This document shows positions 32,031 to 41,640 of a DNA stretch of 51,175 nt, in pieces. The translations under genes and the position numbers were made by a program. The notes under the pieces are model-generated. The model made no database searches. It saw only the letters and a list, made by a program, of their open reading frames with translations, and was not told the origin of the DNA. Position 1 is the first letter of the stretch; each line of letters starts with the position of its first letter. Origin of the DNA: Saprospiraceae bacterium (lineage in GTDB: Bacteria; Bacteroidota; Bacteroidia; Chitinophagales; Saprospiraceae); the NCBI GenBank assembly GCA_019694255.1, contig JAIBCI010000096.1, positions 1 through 51,175 on the forward strand, given 5' to 3'.

Positions 32031-35000
32031 TTAGTCAATCTGCAGCCTGACACCTTCGCCGTGTGCTGAAAATTCAGGCGCGTACATGCTCTGGATGCTG
32101 GCAATTCCATCTGAAAACTGGCCCTTAAACGACGCTCTTAGCTCATATTCAAGAACATAAGTCCCTTTGTTGAGTGTTGGAATAAAAAAGTCAGTTGCCT
32201 GGTCTCTGGGGCTTTCATAAAAAGCCAATCCCCCTAAATAACGATATCCTGACAGCTGATTGACTGGTTCTAGTCCTGCCGCCCGCATAACTTTTAAATG
32301 TACGTACTCCATGGGTCGATCACATTTTATTATAACTCGCGCGATTACAAGGTCACCGGTTAGAATTCTGGTCTGAGCAGTTATCGGTTGCAGTGCTGTT
32401 TCCCTTCCCTTTGTAGCTTTTCGGTAAAGCTGCTTCGTTATTACCAGTTCTTTCATTTCCGGCCTGGTGATTTTATCCAGTTTTTCGAAGTATTGGTAGT
32501 AGGCAGCACCCCAGGCTATGGATTTGTTAGGATTCCGAATTTTAATTTCCGCAAGTTCAGGCTTTATCATTTCTTTAGTCCAATTCCTTTTAAAGTAGCC
32601 TGTACCAGGAGTTGATGTTTGTCCGGTAACAACTTGTCCGCCAACCGAAACTTCAGCGTCCGATATTTCATCGATATAAGATTCGCCATTGGAAAGAAGT
32701 GCATAGATCGCTTCGGTGGTCGCTTTGGTAGCACCCCAATGATTTGTTTGCTTATTTTTAATCAGCCAGGTTTTCATTTCCTCTACAACCGGTGATTCCT
32801 TTCCAATGGTTCCAAACACTTCAATCATCAGTGACTGGGTCTCAATCGGCATCATATTCCAATAAAAACCCCATCCTGACTTCCAATATCTGCCCATTTC
32901 ATCTTGATACAAAGATCTCTGCTTCAAGGATTTAAGTATAGTCTGGGCAAGTTCATTTTGCCCGCTTCGGTACAAAATCAGCGCGCATAATCCCTGGTCG
33001 TAGATTCCGAATTTATTCCAGAATGACCCAATCTGATTCATGTAATAATTGTCCACGTGCACATTGGTGGCGTCTGAGCGCCAGTCATTAAAATAGGATC
33101 TGCAATAGTAGTGATGCAACTGCAAAGAATTAATGTGCATATCTTCCCATTTGGCCTTTTGGTCCTTAACTTCAGAAGCCAACCTATCGTAATCTTGGTG
33201 TATTGAAAAATCCAGAAAACCCCTTGCATTAACCGCTATTTGTAATAGGTCTCCGTATTCTGAGTCTTCAATGCCAAGTCTTTTGAGATGTGCTATTTGA
33301 GTTAAAATATGCTGCGTAATAAATCGATCTGCAGCGCAACCCGGAAACCATGAGAAGCTACCATCACCATTTTGACGCTGCTTAAGCTGCAATACCGCGG
33401 AAGTTAACTGATTCTTCATGTGATTGAGGTCCATGAGCAGTGCTACTCTTTTAAACTGTTCTGTCTCATTCTGAGCGTCAAGAACCCAAGGTGTCTCTTC
33501 GAGGAGTGCCGATTTTAATTCAGGGTTATCCAACAATCGTGATTTCGATTCACCTTTTTGTAACATACTGCTTAATGTTGTAGCCACTTTCGGATATTTC
33601 ATCATAATCAGGGAGCCCAGGGCATTGGCAAATATTCGCGTCATCAGTTGTTCGCTGCACTCATGCGGATACTCCGCCAAGTAAGGAAGACTTTGAATGG
33701 CATACCAAACTGGATGCGACGTAAATTCAATTGTATATAACTGAGGCACACCGGTTTCAGATTTTATATTTTTCACCCGTCCGAATGAAAAAGTCTTTGA
33801 TTCTTTACCCCGAACTGGCAGGGGAAGCGTTTCCGTGACCAATGTCCTGTTGCTTTGGACTGGCACAATGGTTTCCTCACCGTCACTGTGTGTCTCACCG
33901 TGACAGAAAAATCTCATCAGAAGCGCCCTGTTTTCGGTATCTGATATTTTTAAATTCCACATGAAAGCTTCACTCTTGGCAGCAGAAATATTCATTTCCT
34001 TCGATGTGTCACCGGATATTATTTCCTTTGTGATATCATTCATCGTAGAGCCATCCAATATCTGCATAACCGCACGGCATTTTTGGGCTTGATCGGTAAG
34101 ATTTGAGACGGTTGCCGAAATCTTCATGTTATCTCCCTGTCTTAAAAATCTTGGGTAATAAGGTTTGATTTGAAGCGGCTTTGAAGTGATCACTTCACGC
34201 ATACTGTATCCATATTTCAGTGAAGATGAATGCGCCAACATCTGTAGCTTCCAACTTGTCATCGCTTCATTCATAACAAACCTAAGACGTACCTCCCCGT
34301 TTTGACCTGACTCAAGTTGCGGGAAGAAAAAAACCGTTTCATTCAAATTTTTTCTGAACGGTTGATTCACCTGATCTGAATGCAGATTTGGTGAAACTGC
34401 TGGCGTAATATTGTGCTCATCGTTGGCTTGACCAGCTGCAGGATATTCACTTTTCTCCATTCTGGTGTTGCCTTTGTCATTCATTTCAGTCATCGGAGCT
34501 GAACGATTCGCGGACCCTGAACGCATGGGCATGGCATCCATAACCACAATCCCGCCATCGAAATGACCGACACCAAATAAATTCAAATCTCGGCATGCGG
34601 AGTTATAGTAAACTCCTGCTCCGTAAATATTTTGCAAATCGTTATGCTCATTCAGATAATAAGTGTATACCGCGTTACAGTTGAAATTATCCAAATTGAA
34701 ATAACTCGGTCTGATATTCAGATCCCAGGAAAAAGGCATGATCTGATCTAGTGATTGATCATACATGGAAGCTAGCATTTCATATTTTTCACTGACCGAC
34801 TTTTTGTCCTTTATTCTGAAAATCCATTCTTCTTGCTGTCCTGGCAACAATTTATCGCGAAAACTAATGGACGTAATTTCAAGTTCTTTGTTAGTCCAGG
34901 GGACTTCAAACCTTTGATTCTTTCGAAATACCCTATTCTTCCAAATCGAAATTCCTTCAAATTCTATACCGCCTCTTTCATTCTCCGACACCAAATGACT

Positions 35001-38000
35001 AAGATGTTCAGGACTATTTAGTTTTTTCCAACCACCTGAGATACCAACTTTAGATCTCCACTGATACATTACATACGCTGAAGACAATGCCGGTAATAAC
35101 ATAACCGATGCTTCCTGCCCAGGCTCTAGCACCGCATTGCGCGTCAACCATCCCGGATGTGACAAACGCACATTGCTGCTTGCACTCAAAACTGTTGTAA
35201 AAACCTCCACCGTATCAACAGTATTCTGGTCACTGGCTGCATGAATCACTATTTTGTAATCACCAGGAGATAGATTTAAATCTTTAAGTGCTTTTGATGT
35301 AGTTTGATGCCCGTTCAGGCTAAATTCAGTAACTTTACGAACCACTTTCCAATATTTGGCCTGGTCTTCGTCGGCATATATATCATCTGGAAAATACTGA
35401 TGAAATTCTTTTTCACTGAAGTGAGCTATATCAGGTTTTTCCCATAATCTTGACCTCAAGCTTCCTTGCGGCCGCATGATTTCATATACATAGGCCTGAT
35501 ATTTAACAGGTAGCACTACGCCCAAAATATTTTTAGATGTCAGCTCGATGGAATCTGAATCGATAAAGGAATATTCTGGCAGTACAGCAGAGACAAAAAT
35601 ATTTTTATTTGATAAATTAAATGACAAAGTGTTTGATCGTGTCTCCTGATTCATATCAGTGGCATCGACTTCTACAGTAAAATGCTGCACCGCGTTTTTC
35701 CAATTCTCTCCTTTAATACTACTTGCAATAAACTGAATAGAAAATCGTCCGTCTTCATTCGCTTTAACGACTCCGCTTTCAATCTGAGTCTGAGGAGAAA
35801 AGTGATCCCGTCCATAATCCAACCAGGAGCGATACGGCTGCATTGCTTGCCGATTTATGCGATATTTGACAACCGCTCCTGCAACCGGTATACCATTGAA
35901 TGTTATAGCCGTACCGGAAATTCTTACATTTTGATCAAGTTGATAAACATCTTTCATAGTGTCAAATTTAACTTCGAAAGAAGGACGCTTATACTCCTCC
36001 ACCCGGAAATAGGATTGTCCATTGTCACATCCAATACTGAATTGCCCTGTAAGACCATTTGAAGGTAATACAAAGCTACCGGCGGCACTTCCAAATGAAT
36101 TGGTACGAAGTCTTTGTTTTGAAATCTCCTGATAATTGGTATTTCTCATTACAATTTCAAAGTTTTTACCGGTGACGATCTCAGGGTATACATTATTGCC
36201 CGCGTGTTTTATTGCGAGTATTTTATAGTGGACCGTTTGCCCTGGTCTGTATATCGCCCGATCCAAAAACATGTGCAATTGAATATATTCCTTTGAATCC
36301 CGTTGATAAATCTGAGGAAGTCCGGATCCATCAAAACAAATCTCCTTCCCACGTTGAAGATAATATTGCAATGGCTCCCGAGCCGAAACGGTTACCATAC
36401 CGTTCTTGTCGGTTAGGGAAGTATGAACTGCTTCAATTTTTACCGGCTCATTGTAGCGATATCTTCCATATTTAAAAAAATTAACTTTAACCTTGCGTAA
36501 TGGCGCGCCGGACGTCCTGTCTACAACTACCACTTTTATGTCTTTTTCTGCCTTCTGACTGAATGAAGCAAGGCCACTCACATAAAACAGACCACTCTTC
36601 AAAAAAACACTTTTATCCAATGCATAATGGTCTGTTGCTACAATCAGATAACGACCTTCATTGAGCGCATCCAATTTAATCTCAAGGCTGTGCCTTCTGA
36701 AATCAGGTGGCAAATCCCATTTTTCAGTCCATTCCCTTTCGAGACTTAACGATTTGATTTTTGACTTGGAAAGGTTGCCTTCGTCGACAATAAGGTCAGT
36801 GTTAGAAGTAATCGGCCATCGGTACACTTTAAAATGTAGTTGACTGATATTACTGCACTGAACCAAAAATTTTGAATTCTTTTTTGGCTCAATAATTTTT
36901 TCTTGTGTGATTTGAAAATATGGAGCTTGGATTGCACGTTGTATCTCACCAAAATATTTTAATAGCAATGTGTCACTTGTAATTGATAAAGCTTCATTGC
37001 AAAGCATATTTGCCAGAATGTAACTCTTGCCTTCATGATCTGTTTCCTTTTGGCCATCCGTGTAAAAATATTCAACCAGACGCTGCAATACCAATTCTTT
37101 TCCTTCGCTATTGCCGGTCTTGCGTTTTAATGCTTCCAGTGCATTGCGATAAAGTTGATCAGCGCTTTCATCTTGTCCGCTGATCTGCATGGCATATTGC
37201 AAACGAGAAAGATCCACTGAAAGTATAGATCTTTTGTCAGCTTTATCCTGTAATTGCATTAACCATTGCTGATAAAGGGATAGCACGGTATTGCCCTGAC
37301 AATCAGTCTGTAAAAAATCATGTATTTCGGCAAACCTATTTTTCAAGGGAATACCATCTTCAAAGTCAGTCAGAGCGGATTGCGCCTGTGAAAAATGAAT
37401 GATTGCCCTGTTAAGCAAAACATCATGCAGTGTTTGGCAATAAGTCAAGCCTTCTTTATTAGTCAATACGGCTTCGTAATCCTCAAGCGAGCTTTGCTTG
37501 CTTTCCTCCGATTGCAGAGACTGCAAATAGTAAGCATTGCTTTTTTGGAGGAGTGATTCATGTGACCATGAAGTGATATCTAAAGAATCCTGCTCAACAC
37601 CGGAGATAGTTGATCTGCCGTTGCGATAATTGGCCTGAGGGCCTGACATTCTGAAGTACAATTCGCCCAAAACTGACCGGGTCATCGCATTTTCAGGCTC
37701 AAGGAGGCTTTTCAGTCGGCTCTCCAGTCTATGGATGATGCCGGCTAACTGCAATTCGTCTTTCTGAGAACTCAAATTTTCAAGAAAAAGGAGGCATTTG
37801 TATACCTGGGGGTGATTTTTGTCGCTTTGTGCTCTGGCGTAAAGCCTTTCAACCTTGGACATGGCATCTTCAATGAGTCCTTTTTCGATCAGGTGATCTA
37901 CTTCTGTCCATTCTGCAATATAATCCGGATATTTACCTGTATCACCGGAAAGATTGAGATTTTTGACCATGGATAAAATTGAAAATACTAAAGGGATAGC

Positions 38001-38018
38001 AATCAGGGAAAGCTTCAT
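32031..38018 (-). CDS. Alpha-2-macroglobulin family protein with thioester motif
   Basis: 1995 residues with a signal peptide (MKLSLIAIPLVFSILSMVKN). After a helical N-terminal region of about 350 residues come MG domains, a bait-like region with RSGSANRSAPMTEMND near residues 1170-1190, the alpha-2-macroglobulin core (PYYPRFLRQGDNMKISATVSN) and the thioester motif YPHECSEQLMTR with Cys1454, followed by the alpha/alpha toroid (QRQNGDGSFSWFPG). Bacterial members are thought to trap foreign proteases covalently in the periplasm. There is no pbpC neighbour, which many bacterial forms have. Lipid anchor not seen. Confidence 0.9.
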   Translation of the reverse strand: MKLSLIAIPLVFSILSMVKNLNLSGDTGKYPDYIAEWTEVDHLIEKGLIEDAMSKVERLYARAQSDKNHPQVYKCLLFLENLSSQKDELQLAGIIHRLESRLKSLLEPENAMTRSVLGELYFRMSGPQANYRNGRSTISGVEQDSLDITSWSHESLLQKSNAYYLQSLQSEESKQSSLEDYEAVLTNKEGLTYCQTLHDVLLNRAIIHFSQAQSALTDFEDGIPLKNRFAEIHDFLQTDCQGNTVLSLYQQWLMQLQDKADKRSILSVDLSRLQYAMQISGQDESADQLYRNALEALKRKTGNSEGKELVLQRLVEYFYTDGQKETDHEGKSYILANMLCNEALSITSDTLLLKYFGEIQRAIQAPYFQITQEKIIEPKKNSKFLVQCSNISQLHFKVYRWPITSNTDLIVDEGNLSKSKIKSLSLEREWTEKWDLPPDFRRHSLEIKLDALNEGRYLIVATDHYALDKSVFLKSGLFYVSGLASFSQKAEKDIKVVVVDRTSGAPLRKVKVNFFKYGRYRYNEPVKIEAVHTSLTDKNGMVTVSAREPLQYYLQRGKEICFDGSGLPQIYQRDSKEYIQLHMFLDRAIYRPGQTVHYKILAIKHAGNNVYPEIVTGKNFEIVMRNTNYQEISKQRLRTNSFGSAAGSFVLPSNGLTGQFSIGCDNGQSYFRVEEYKRPSFEVKFDTMKDVYQLDQNVRISGTAITFNGIPVAGAVVKYRINRQAMQPYRSWLDYGRDHFSPQTQIESGVVKANEDGRFSIQFIASSIKGENWKNAVQHFTVEVDATDMNQETRSNTLSFNLSNKNIFVSAVLPEYSFIDSDSIELTSKNILGVVLPVKYQAYVYEIMRPQGSLRSRLWEKPDIAHFSEKEFHQYFPDDIYADEDQAKYWKVVRKVTEFSLNGHQTTSKALKDLNLSPGDYKIVIHAASDQNTVDTVEVFTTVLSASSNVRLSHPGWLTRNAVLEPGQEASVMLLPALSSAYVMYQWRSKVGISGGWKKLNSPEHLSHLVSENERGGIEFEGISIWKNRVFRKNQRFEVPWTNKELEITSISFRDKLLPGQQEEWIFRIKDKKSVSEKYEMLASMYDQSLDQIMPFSWDLNIRPSYFNLDNFNCNAVYTYYLNEHNDLQNIYGAGVYYNSACRDLNLFGVGHFDGGIVVMDAMPMRSGSANRSAPMTEMNDKGNTRMEKSEYPAAGQANDEHNITPAVSPNLHSDQVNQPFRKNLNETVFFFPQLESGQNGEVRLRFVMNEAMTSWKLQMLAHSSSLKYGYSMREVITSKPLQIKPYYPRFLRQGDNMKISATVSNLTDQAQKCRAVMQILDGSTMNDITKEIISGDTSKEMNISAAKSEAFMWNLKISDTENRALLMRFFCHGETHSDGEETIVPVQSNRTLVTETLPLPVRGKESKTFSFGRVKNIKSETGVPQLYTIEFTSHPVWYAIQSLPYLAEYPHECSEQLMTRIFANALGSLIMMKYPKVATTLSSMLQKGESKSRLLDNPELKSALLEETPWVLDAQNETEQFKRVALLMDLNHMKNQLTSAVLQLKQRQNGDGSFSWFPGCAADRFITQHILTQIAHLKRLGIEDSEYGDLLQIAVNARGFLDFSIHQDYDRLASEVKDQKAKWEDMHINSLQLHHYYCRSYFNDWRSDATNVHVDNYYMNQIGSFWNKFGIYDQGLCALILYRSGQNELAQTILKSLKQRSLYQDEMGRYWKSGWGFYWNMMPIETQSLMIEVFGTIGKESPVVEEMKTWLIKNKQTNHWGATKATTEAIYALLSNGESYIDEISDAEVSVGGQVVTGQTSTPGTGYFKRNWTKEMIKPELAEIKIRNPNKSIAWGAAYYQYFEKLDKITRPEMKELVITKQLYRKATKGRETALQPITAQTRILTGDLVIARVIIKCDRPMEYVHLKVMRAAGLEPVNQLSGYRYLGGLAFYESPRDQATDFFIPTLNKGTYVLEYELRASFKGQFSDGIASIQSMYAPEFSAHGEGVRLQID

Positions 38019-38052
38019 TGATTTTTTTAATTTTAACGCAGTTTAGTTCAAT

Positions 38053-39126
38053 TTACAAGGGACGATAAAAGTTTTTAACAAATCTTTTAACGTCTGCTTC
38101 AGGAAGAATGTTATGACCTTTCGTCAAGTGATCTGATAGATGTCTGACACAGTAAGGAACCATTGAAGCACCCTTGGTTCCGAAGCCGTTAAGAATATAC
38201 ATTTCGGGATTTGCCGGATGAGATCCAAGAATTGGTCTTCGATCCCTGCTGGCCAATCTGATACCAACGTCATGGTCTAATACATTGATCTCTGTTCTGA
38301 ACGCCTCTTTAGCAAAATCAAGCTGATTTTTCCGCTCCATATCAGTGATGACAGGCTCTGAATCTTGTTTATCATAATTTGATCCAAGCCAAAAGTAATT
38401 TTTCATCGGAACGACAGCATAGGAGGCATTCAGGATTTTGTTTTCACGAGATGTTGCTTCAAATAGCAATCTTTCACCTTTGAGTAATGCATGTGGTATC
38501 CAGTTAAAGTAAGGATTGTTTATGACACCAAACCCTTCACAAAAGACAATCCCTTTCGTTGCAACGATTTTTTCATCGTAAATAAACTCTCCATGAGATT
38601 TGAAATAAAGTTTCTCATAATAAAATTCTTCTTCATGCAGCACACCCCCTTCCTTCATCTCATGGATAACGCAATCTACAACAGCAGGTATATCAATCTG
38701 GGTAATTCCGGGAATCAAACCGTTAATGGCATTTTCGTCCATTCTGTACAAGTCGCTCACAGTTCCTTTGACATTGTGACAATAATTAAAATAAGCTTCA
38801 TCGTGTTGGCGAAGCAGCCAGCTGTTTTCATCACCAGGGCCATTTAAAATAACCAGCATGTCTCTCGTGTTACTGAAAGTTCGATTGTAATGACTTTCCA
38901 GCAGAGAATAGAATTCGGTATAAACCTTTTTTAGCTCTTCAAATCTCCAGCCTTTGACATACCTCCTTCCCGTTATCGGGTTAATTACACCAGAGCTTAC
39001 CCGGCTTGCAGTACCTGGCCTGTTGATACCGATCATTCTAATGCTGCTCCCCCGGCGCTTCAGTTCCCATGACAAAAGACAACCCGCCAAACCTTGGCCA
39101 ACTATCAAAAAATCGACTTTGGTCAT
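38053..39126 (-). CDS. FAD-dependent oxidoreductase (DAO family)
   Basis: 357 residues. The N-terminal dinucleotide-binding motif is DFLIVGQGLAGCLLSWEL. The DAO-type C-terminal signature is VGIRLASRDRRPILG and ILNGFGTKGASMVPY. Relatives are glycine oxidase, ThiO and the C-terminal domain of MnmC; the substrate cannot be read from sequence. The start codon overlaps the stop of the YjbR-like gene by four bases (ATGA), so they are co-translated. The signal-peptide-less sequence suggests a cytosolic enzyme. Confidence 0.85.
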   Translation of the reverse strand: MTKVDFLIVGQGLAGCLLSWELKRRGSSIRMIGINRPGTASRVSSGVINPITGRRYVKGWRFEELKKVYTEFYSLLESHYNRTFSNTRDMLVILNGPGDENSWLLRQHDEAYFNYCHNVKGTVSDLYRMDENAINGLIPGITQIDIPAVVDCVIHEMKEGGVLHEEEFYYEKLYFKSHGEFIYDEKIVATKGIVFCEGFGVINNPYFNWIPHALLKGERLLFEATSRENKILNASYAVVPMKNYFWLGSNYDKQDSEPVITDMERKNQLDFAKEAFRTEINVLDHDVGIRLASRDRRPILGSHPANPEMYILNGFGTKGASMVPYCVRHLSDHLTKGHNILPEADVKRFVKNFYRPL

Positions 39127-39470
39127 TGTTCTTTTCTAAGCTTCAGAGGCAGGCTCTCATAGACAAGTTGGTAGGAATGGTCAATCAACTCTTTAAGAAG
39201 TTTGACTGGAATTCTCCCGTCGAACCGGACTGTGTTCCAGTGCTTTTTATTCATGTGATACCCGGGAATAATATCTTCATACATAGCTCTGAGTTCTTGT
39301 GATTTTTGTGGGTCACACTTTAAATTTACGGTAAAATCAGCGCTAACGAGACCAGTTAGTGCAAATATTTTGCCTTTGACTCTGAACACTAATGTATCTG
39401 GCCCAAAAGGAGTATCAAAGCTCACGTGGGGTTTTGATTCGCAATATTTTATAAAATGTTCAATATTCAT
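39123..39470 (-). CDS. MmcQ/YjbR family protein
   Basis: 115 residues from the ATG at 39,470; the reading starting at 39,494 begins with GTG. MmcQ/YjbR-like fold: MNIEHFIKYCESKPHVSFD, TPFGPDTLVFRVKGKIFAL, VNLKCDPQKSQELR, PGYHMNKKHWNTVRFDG and a C-terminal LIDHSYQLVYESL. The family has a CyaY-like fold and is suspected to bind DNA; its function is unknown. Translationally coupled to the FAD oxidoreductase, which is its only clue. Confidence 0.88.
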   Translation of the reverse strand: MNIEHFIKYCESKPHVSFDTPFGPDTLVFRVKGKIFALTGLVSADFTVNLKCDPQKSQELRAMYEDIIPGYHMNKKHWNTVRFDGRIPVKLLKELIDHSYQLVYESLPLKLRKEQ

Positions 39471-39514
39471 TCTTGAAATCGACCCAAAGATCACTATTTG
39501 TTTAATTTTGTCAG

Positions 39515-40591
39515 GTGATCAGACCAATTTATTTATTACTTCTATTTGTCTTATTAATTAAGAACTGTTTTGGACAATATCGCAACCAGATATTATTTCC
39601 AGGCGAAAACGGCACGCACTTACTAAATTTACTATTTGACAATTACAAGACTGCCAATGTCTTAAACTATACCGATGCCAGGGTAAAGCTGTACAAGGAA
39701 ATATACAACGTTCACGATACGGTGTACTGCGTGTATAGTCACCATGGCTTGTACCTTGACCCAAATTATAGCAACCCGATCGATTACTTATCCAAGGGAG
39801 GCAGTAATAACGGCATCAATTGTGAACATACTTTTCCGCAAAGTAAAGGCGCAGATGCCGGCAATGCAAGATCTGATATGCACCATCTGTTTCCAGCCAG
39901 GGCAGCCGTCAATGAAGCGCGATCCAATTACCCATATTCTGAAATTGATGATACAAAGACCAAGACCTGGTATTACCTGGCAGAAGAACTGGCTACGAAA
40001 CCCAAGACACTTGTCGATCAATACAGTGAAAGCCTGAGCGGTTTTTTTGAACCTCGTGAAGATCACAAAGGCAACGTGGCAAGGGCAATTTTCTATTTCT
40101 TTACAATGTATGAAATTCAAAGCGATAGAGCTTTTTTTGAATCCATGCGGCCAACATTGTGTACCTGGCACCTGCAAGACCCGGTAGATTCGCTTGAATG
40201 GAAAAGGACTTTTATGATATCGCAGTATCAGGATGGAAAAGCCAATCCCTTTGTTCTAGATTGCACGCTTCCTCAACGATGCTACTGTGAAGGATTAATC
40301 AACTGTTTCAGCAGTGCTGAAGATGTAAAATTTGAAGGAGCCGACAACCTGATCAGTCCCAACCCTGCTTCTGAGCTTATTAGAATTTATTTAAACACTT
40401 CAGATTTCAGCATATCCCAATTCAGAATTACGAGTATGGATGGAAAGCTCATTCTGGCCAAAGAATTTTCAGAACCTGTGGCCACAGGTCACGTGGATCT
40501 TAATATTTCGGATTGGACATCCGGAATCTATATAGTACGATGGGAGGCTTTCGGAGGCAGGATTGCAACTACCCGATTAATTAAATTATAG
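39515..40591 (+). CDS. Secreted endonuclease I family nuclease with T9SS tail
   Basis: 358 residues starting with GTG at 39,515, the only start that keeps the signal peptide (LLLLFVLLIKNCFG, then QYR). The EndA-type His-Me finger core is GINCEHTFPQSKGADAGNARSDMHHLFPA, with TRP/Asn-rich continuation NEARSNYPY. A T9SS type A domain (ISPNPASELIRIYL ... TTRLIKL) ends the protein. It likely degrades extracellular DNA or RNA, for nutrient use or biofilm loosening. It is divergent from the YjbR gene, 44 bases away. Confidence 0.9.
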   Translation: MIRPIYLLLLFVLLIKNCFGQYRNQILFPGENGTHLLNLLFDNYKTANVLNYTDARVKLYKEIYNVHDTVYCVYSHHGLYLDPNYSNPIDYLSKGGSNNGINCEHTFPQSKGADAGNARSDMHHLFPARAAVNEARSNYPYSEIDDTKTKTWYYLAEELATKPKTLVDQYSESLSGFFEPREDHKGNVARAIFYFFTMYEIQSDRAFFESMRPTLCTWHLQDPVDSLEWKRTFMISQYQDGKANPFVLDCTLPQRCYCEGLINCFSSAEDVKFEGADNLISPNPASELIRIYLNTSDFSISQFRITSMDGKLILAKEFSEPVATGHVDLNISDWTSGIYIVRWEAFGGRIATTRLIKL

Positions 40592-40675
40592 TCCTACTTC
40601 TTCAAAACGTCTAAATCAATTCATTCGGTATGATTAATACCCGATTATTTTGAGCGCTGTCCGCCTGAATCAGCA

Positions 40676-41515
40676 TCAAATCTGTAAAGTTTTAACAATT
40701 GCCTCCATTATTCCAGCCTTAATTTGGTCTGCAATAAGTGGATTTACCTGATTGAGTTTAAACTGTACTTTATACTTTATTTCATTGCCACTGACAGAAA
40801 TCACTTTGATTACTTCGCTCTGCTCATCCAAATAAGTGCTGAAGTTTTCAAAAACATTGAAAACCAATTGACGGATCATTTCGTTGTTGAGATTCTGTGA
40901 TGAATGAATAGCAAATTCAAGGTTATATTTTCTGATTTCCTTTTTGGTGTAATTGATCATTTCAGAAAAGTAAGCCTTTGAGTTCGGAATGTAAATCACG
41001 TCATCATTCTCATTTTGCAGGATAATCTTGCTGATGTTAATATCAACCACGGTACCTTTCTGATCCCCGATTTTTACATAGTCGCCTATGGCAAGGTCTT
41101 TAGAAAAACTGATTTGAATACCACAAATAATATCCAGCGCAATATCCTTCGTGATGATAGCGATAGACGCAGCCAGAATTGACAAACCAGTGATCAGTTC
41201 CTTTGGCTCAACGCCGAAAAAGGCAAGAATTGTAATGATCAGTGCGACAGAACTGATCATGTAATAAATATTCTGTAATCCGACGATCACGTTGTCGGAA
41301 TACTTATTGCCATATTTTTTTCTTTTTCGGTATATGAACTGTAAAAAGCGTATTATAATATTGACCGTAAGCCAAAAAATTAAGAACTGAAGAGCCAGCT
41401 TAACGGTCGGATGCATGAAAAATGCGTTGCCGGCGATTTCGCTAGGCTTGCCTTCCTTGAGCAGCATAAAAGCACCCAAAAGAATTAATTTCAAGACAAA
41501 GGTCAGGATCCTCAA
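40676..41515 (-). CDS. Small-conductance mechanosensitive channel (MscS family)
   Basis: 279 residues. Three to four membrane helices (about 4-17, 38-60, 85-105, 108-130), then the MscS beta domain (GDYVKIGDQKGTVVDINISKI, VIYIPNSKAYFSEMINYT). It opens on membrane tension to release solutes. The start is doubtful: TTG at 41,515 keeps a first hydrophobic segment, while the first ATG at 41,467 removes it. Divergent from the phosphate transporter gene. Confidence 0.88.
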   Translation of the reverse strand: MRILTFVLKLILLGAFMLLKEGKPSEIAGNAFFMHPTVKLALQFLIFWLTVNIIIRFLQFIYRKRKKYGNKYSDNVIVGLQNIYYMISSVALIITILAFFGVEPKELITGLSILAASIAIITKDIALDIICGIQISFSKDLAIGDYVKIGDQKGTVVDINISKIILQNENDDVIYIPNSKAYFSEMINYTKKEIRKYNLEFAIHSSQNLNNEMIRQLVFNVFENFSTYLDEQSEVIKVISVSGNEIKYKVQFKLNQVNPLIADQIKAGIMEAIVKTLQI

Positions 41516-41640
41516 TTCAGGTATATTTCTGGCAAAAATCGTTATTTCAATTATTAAATTACATTATTGAAAATTTTTTATTTAAAGGAAGCATAATATT
41601 TTCCCCATATTGGCAATCTTTGAAGCTGAATAGCAATATT

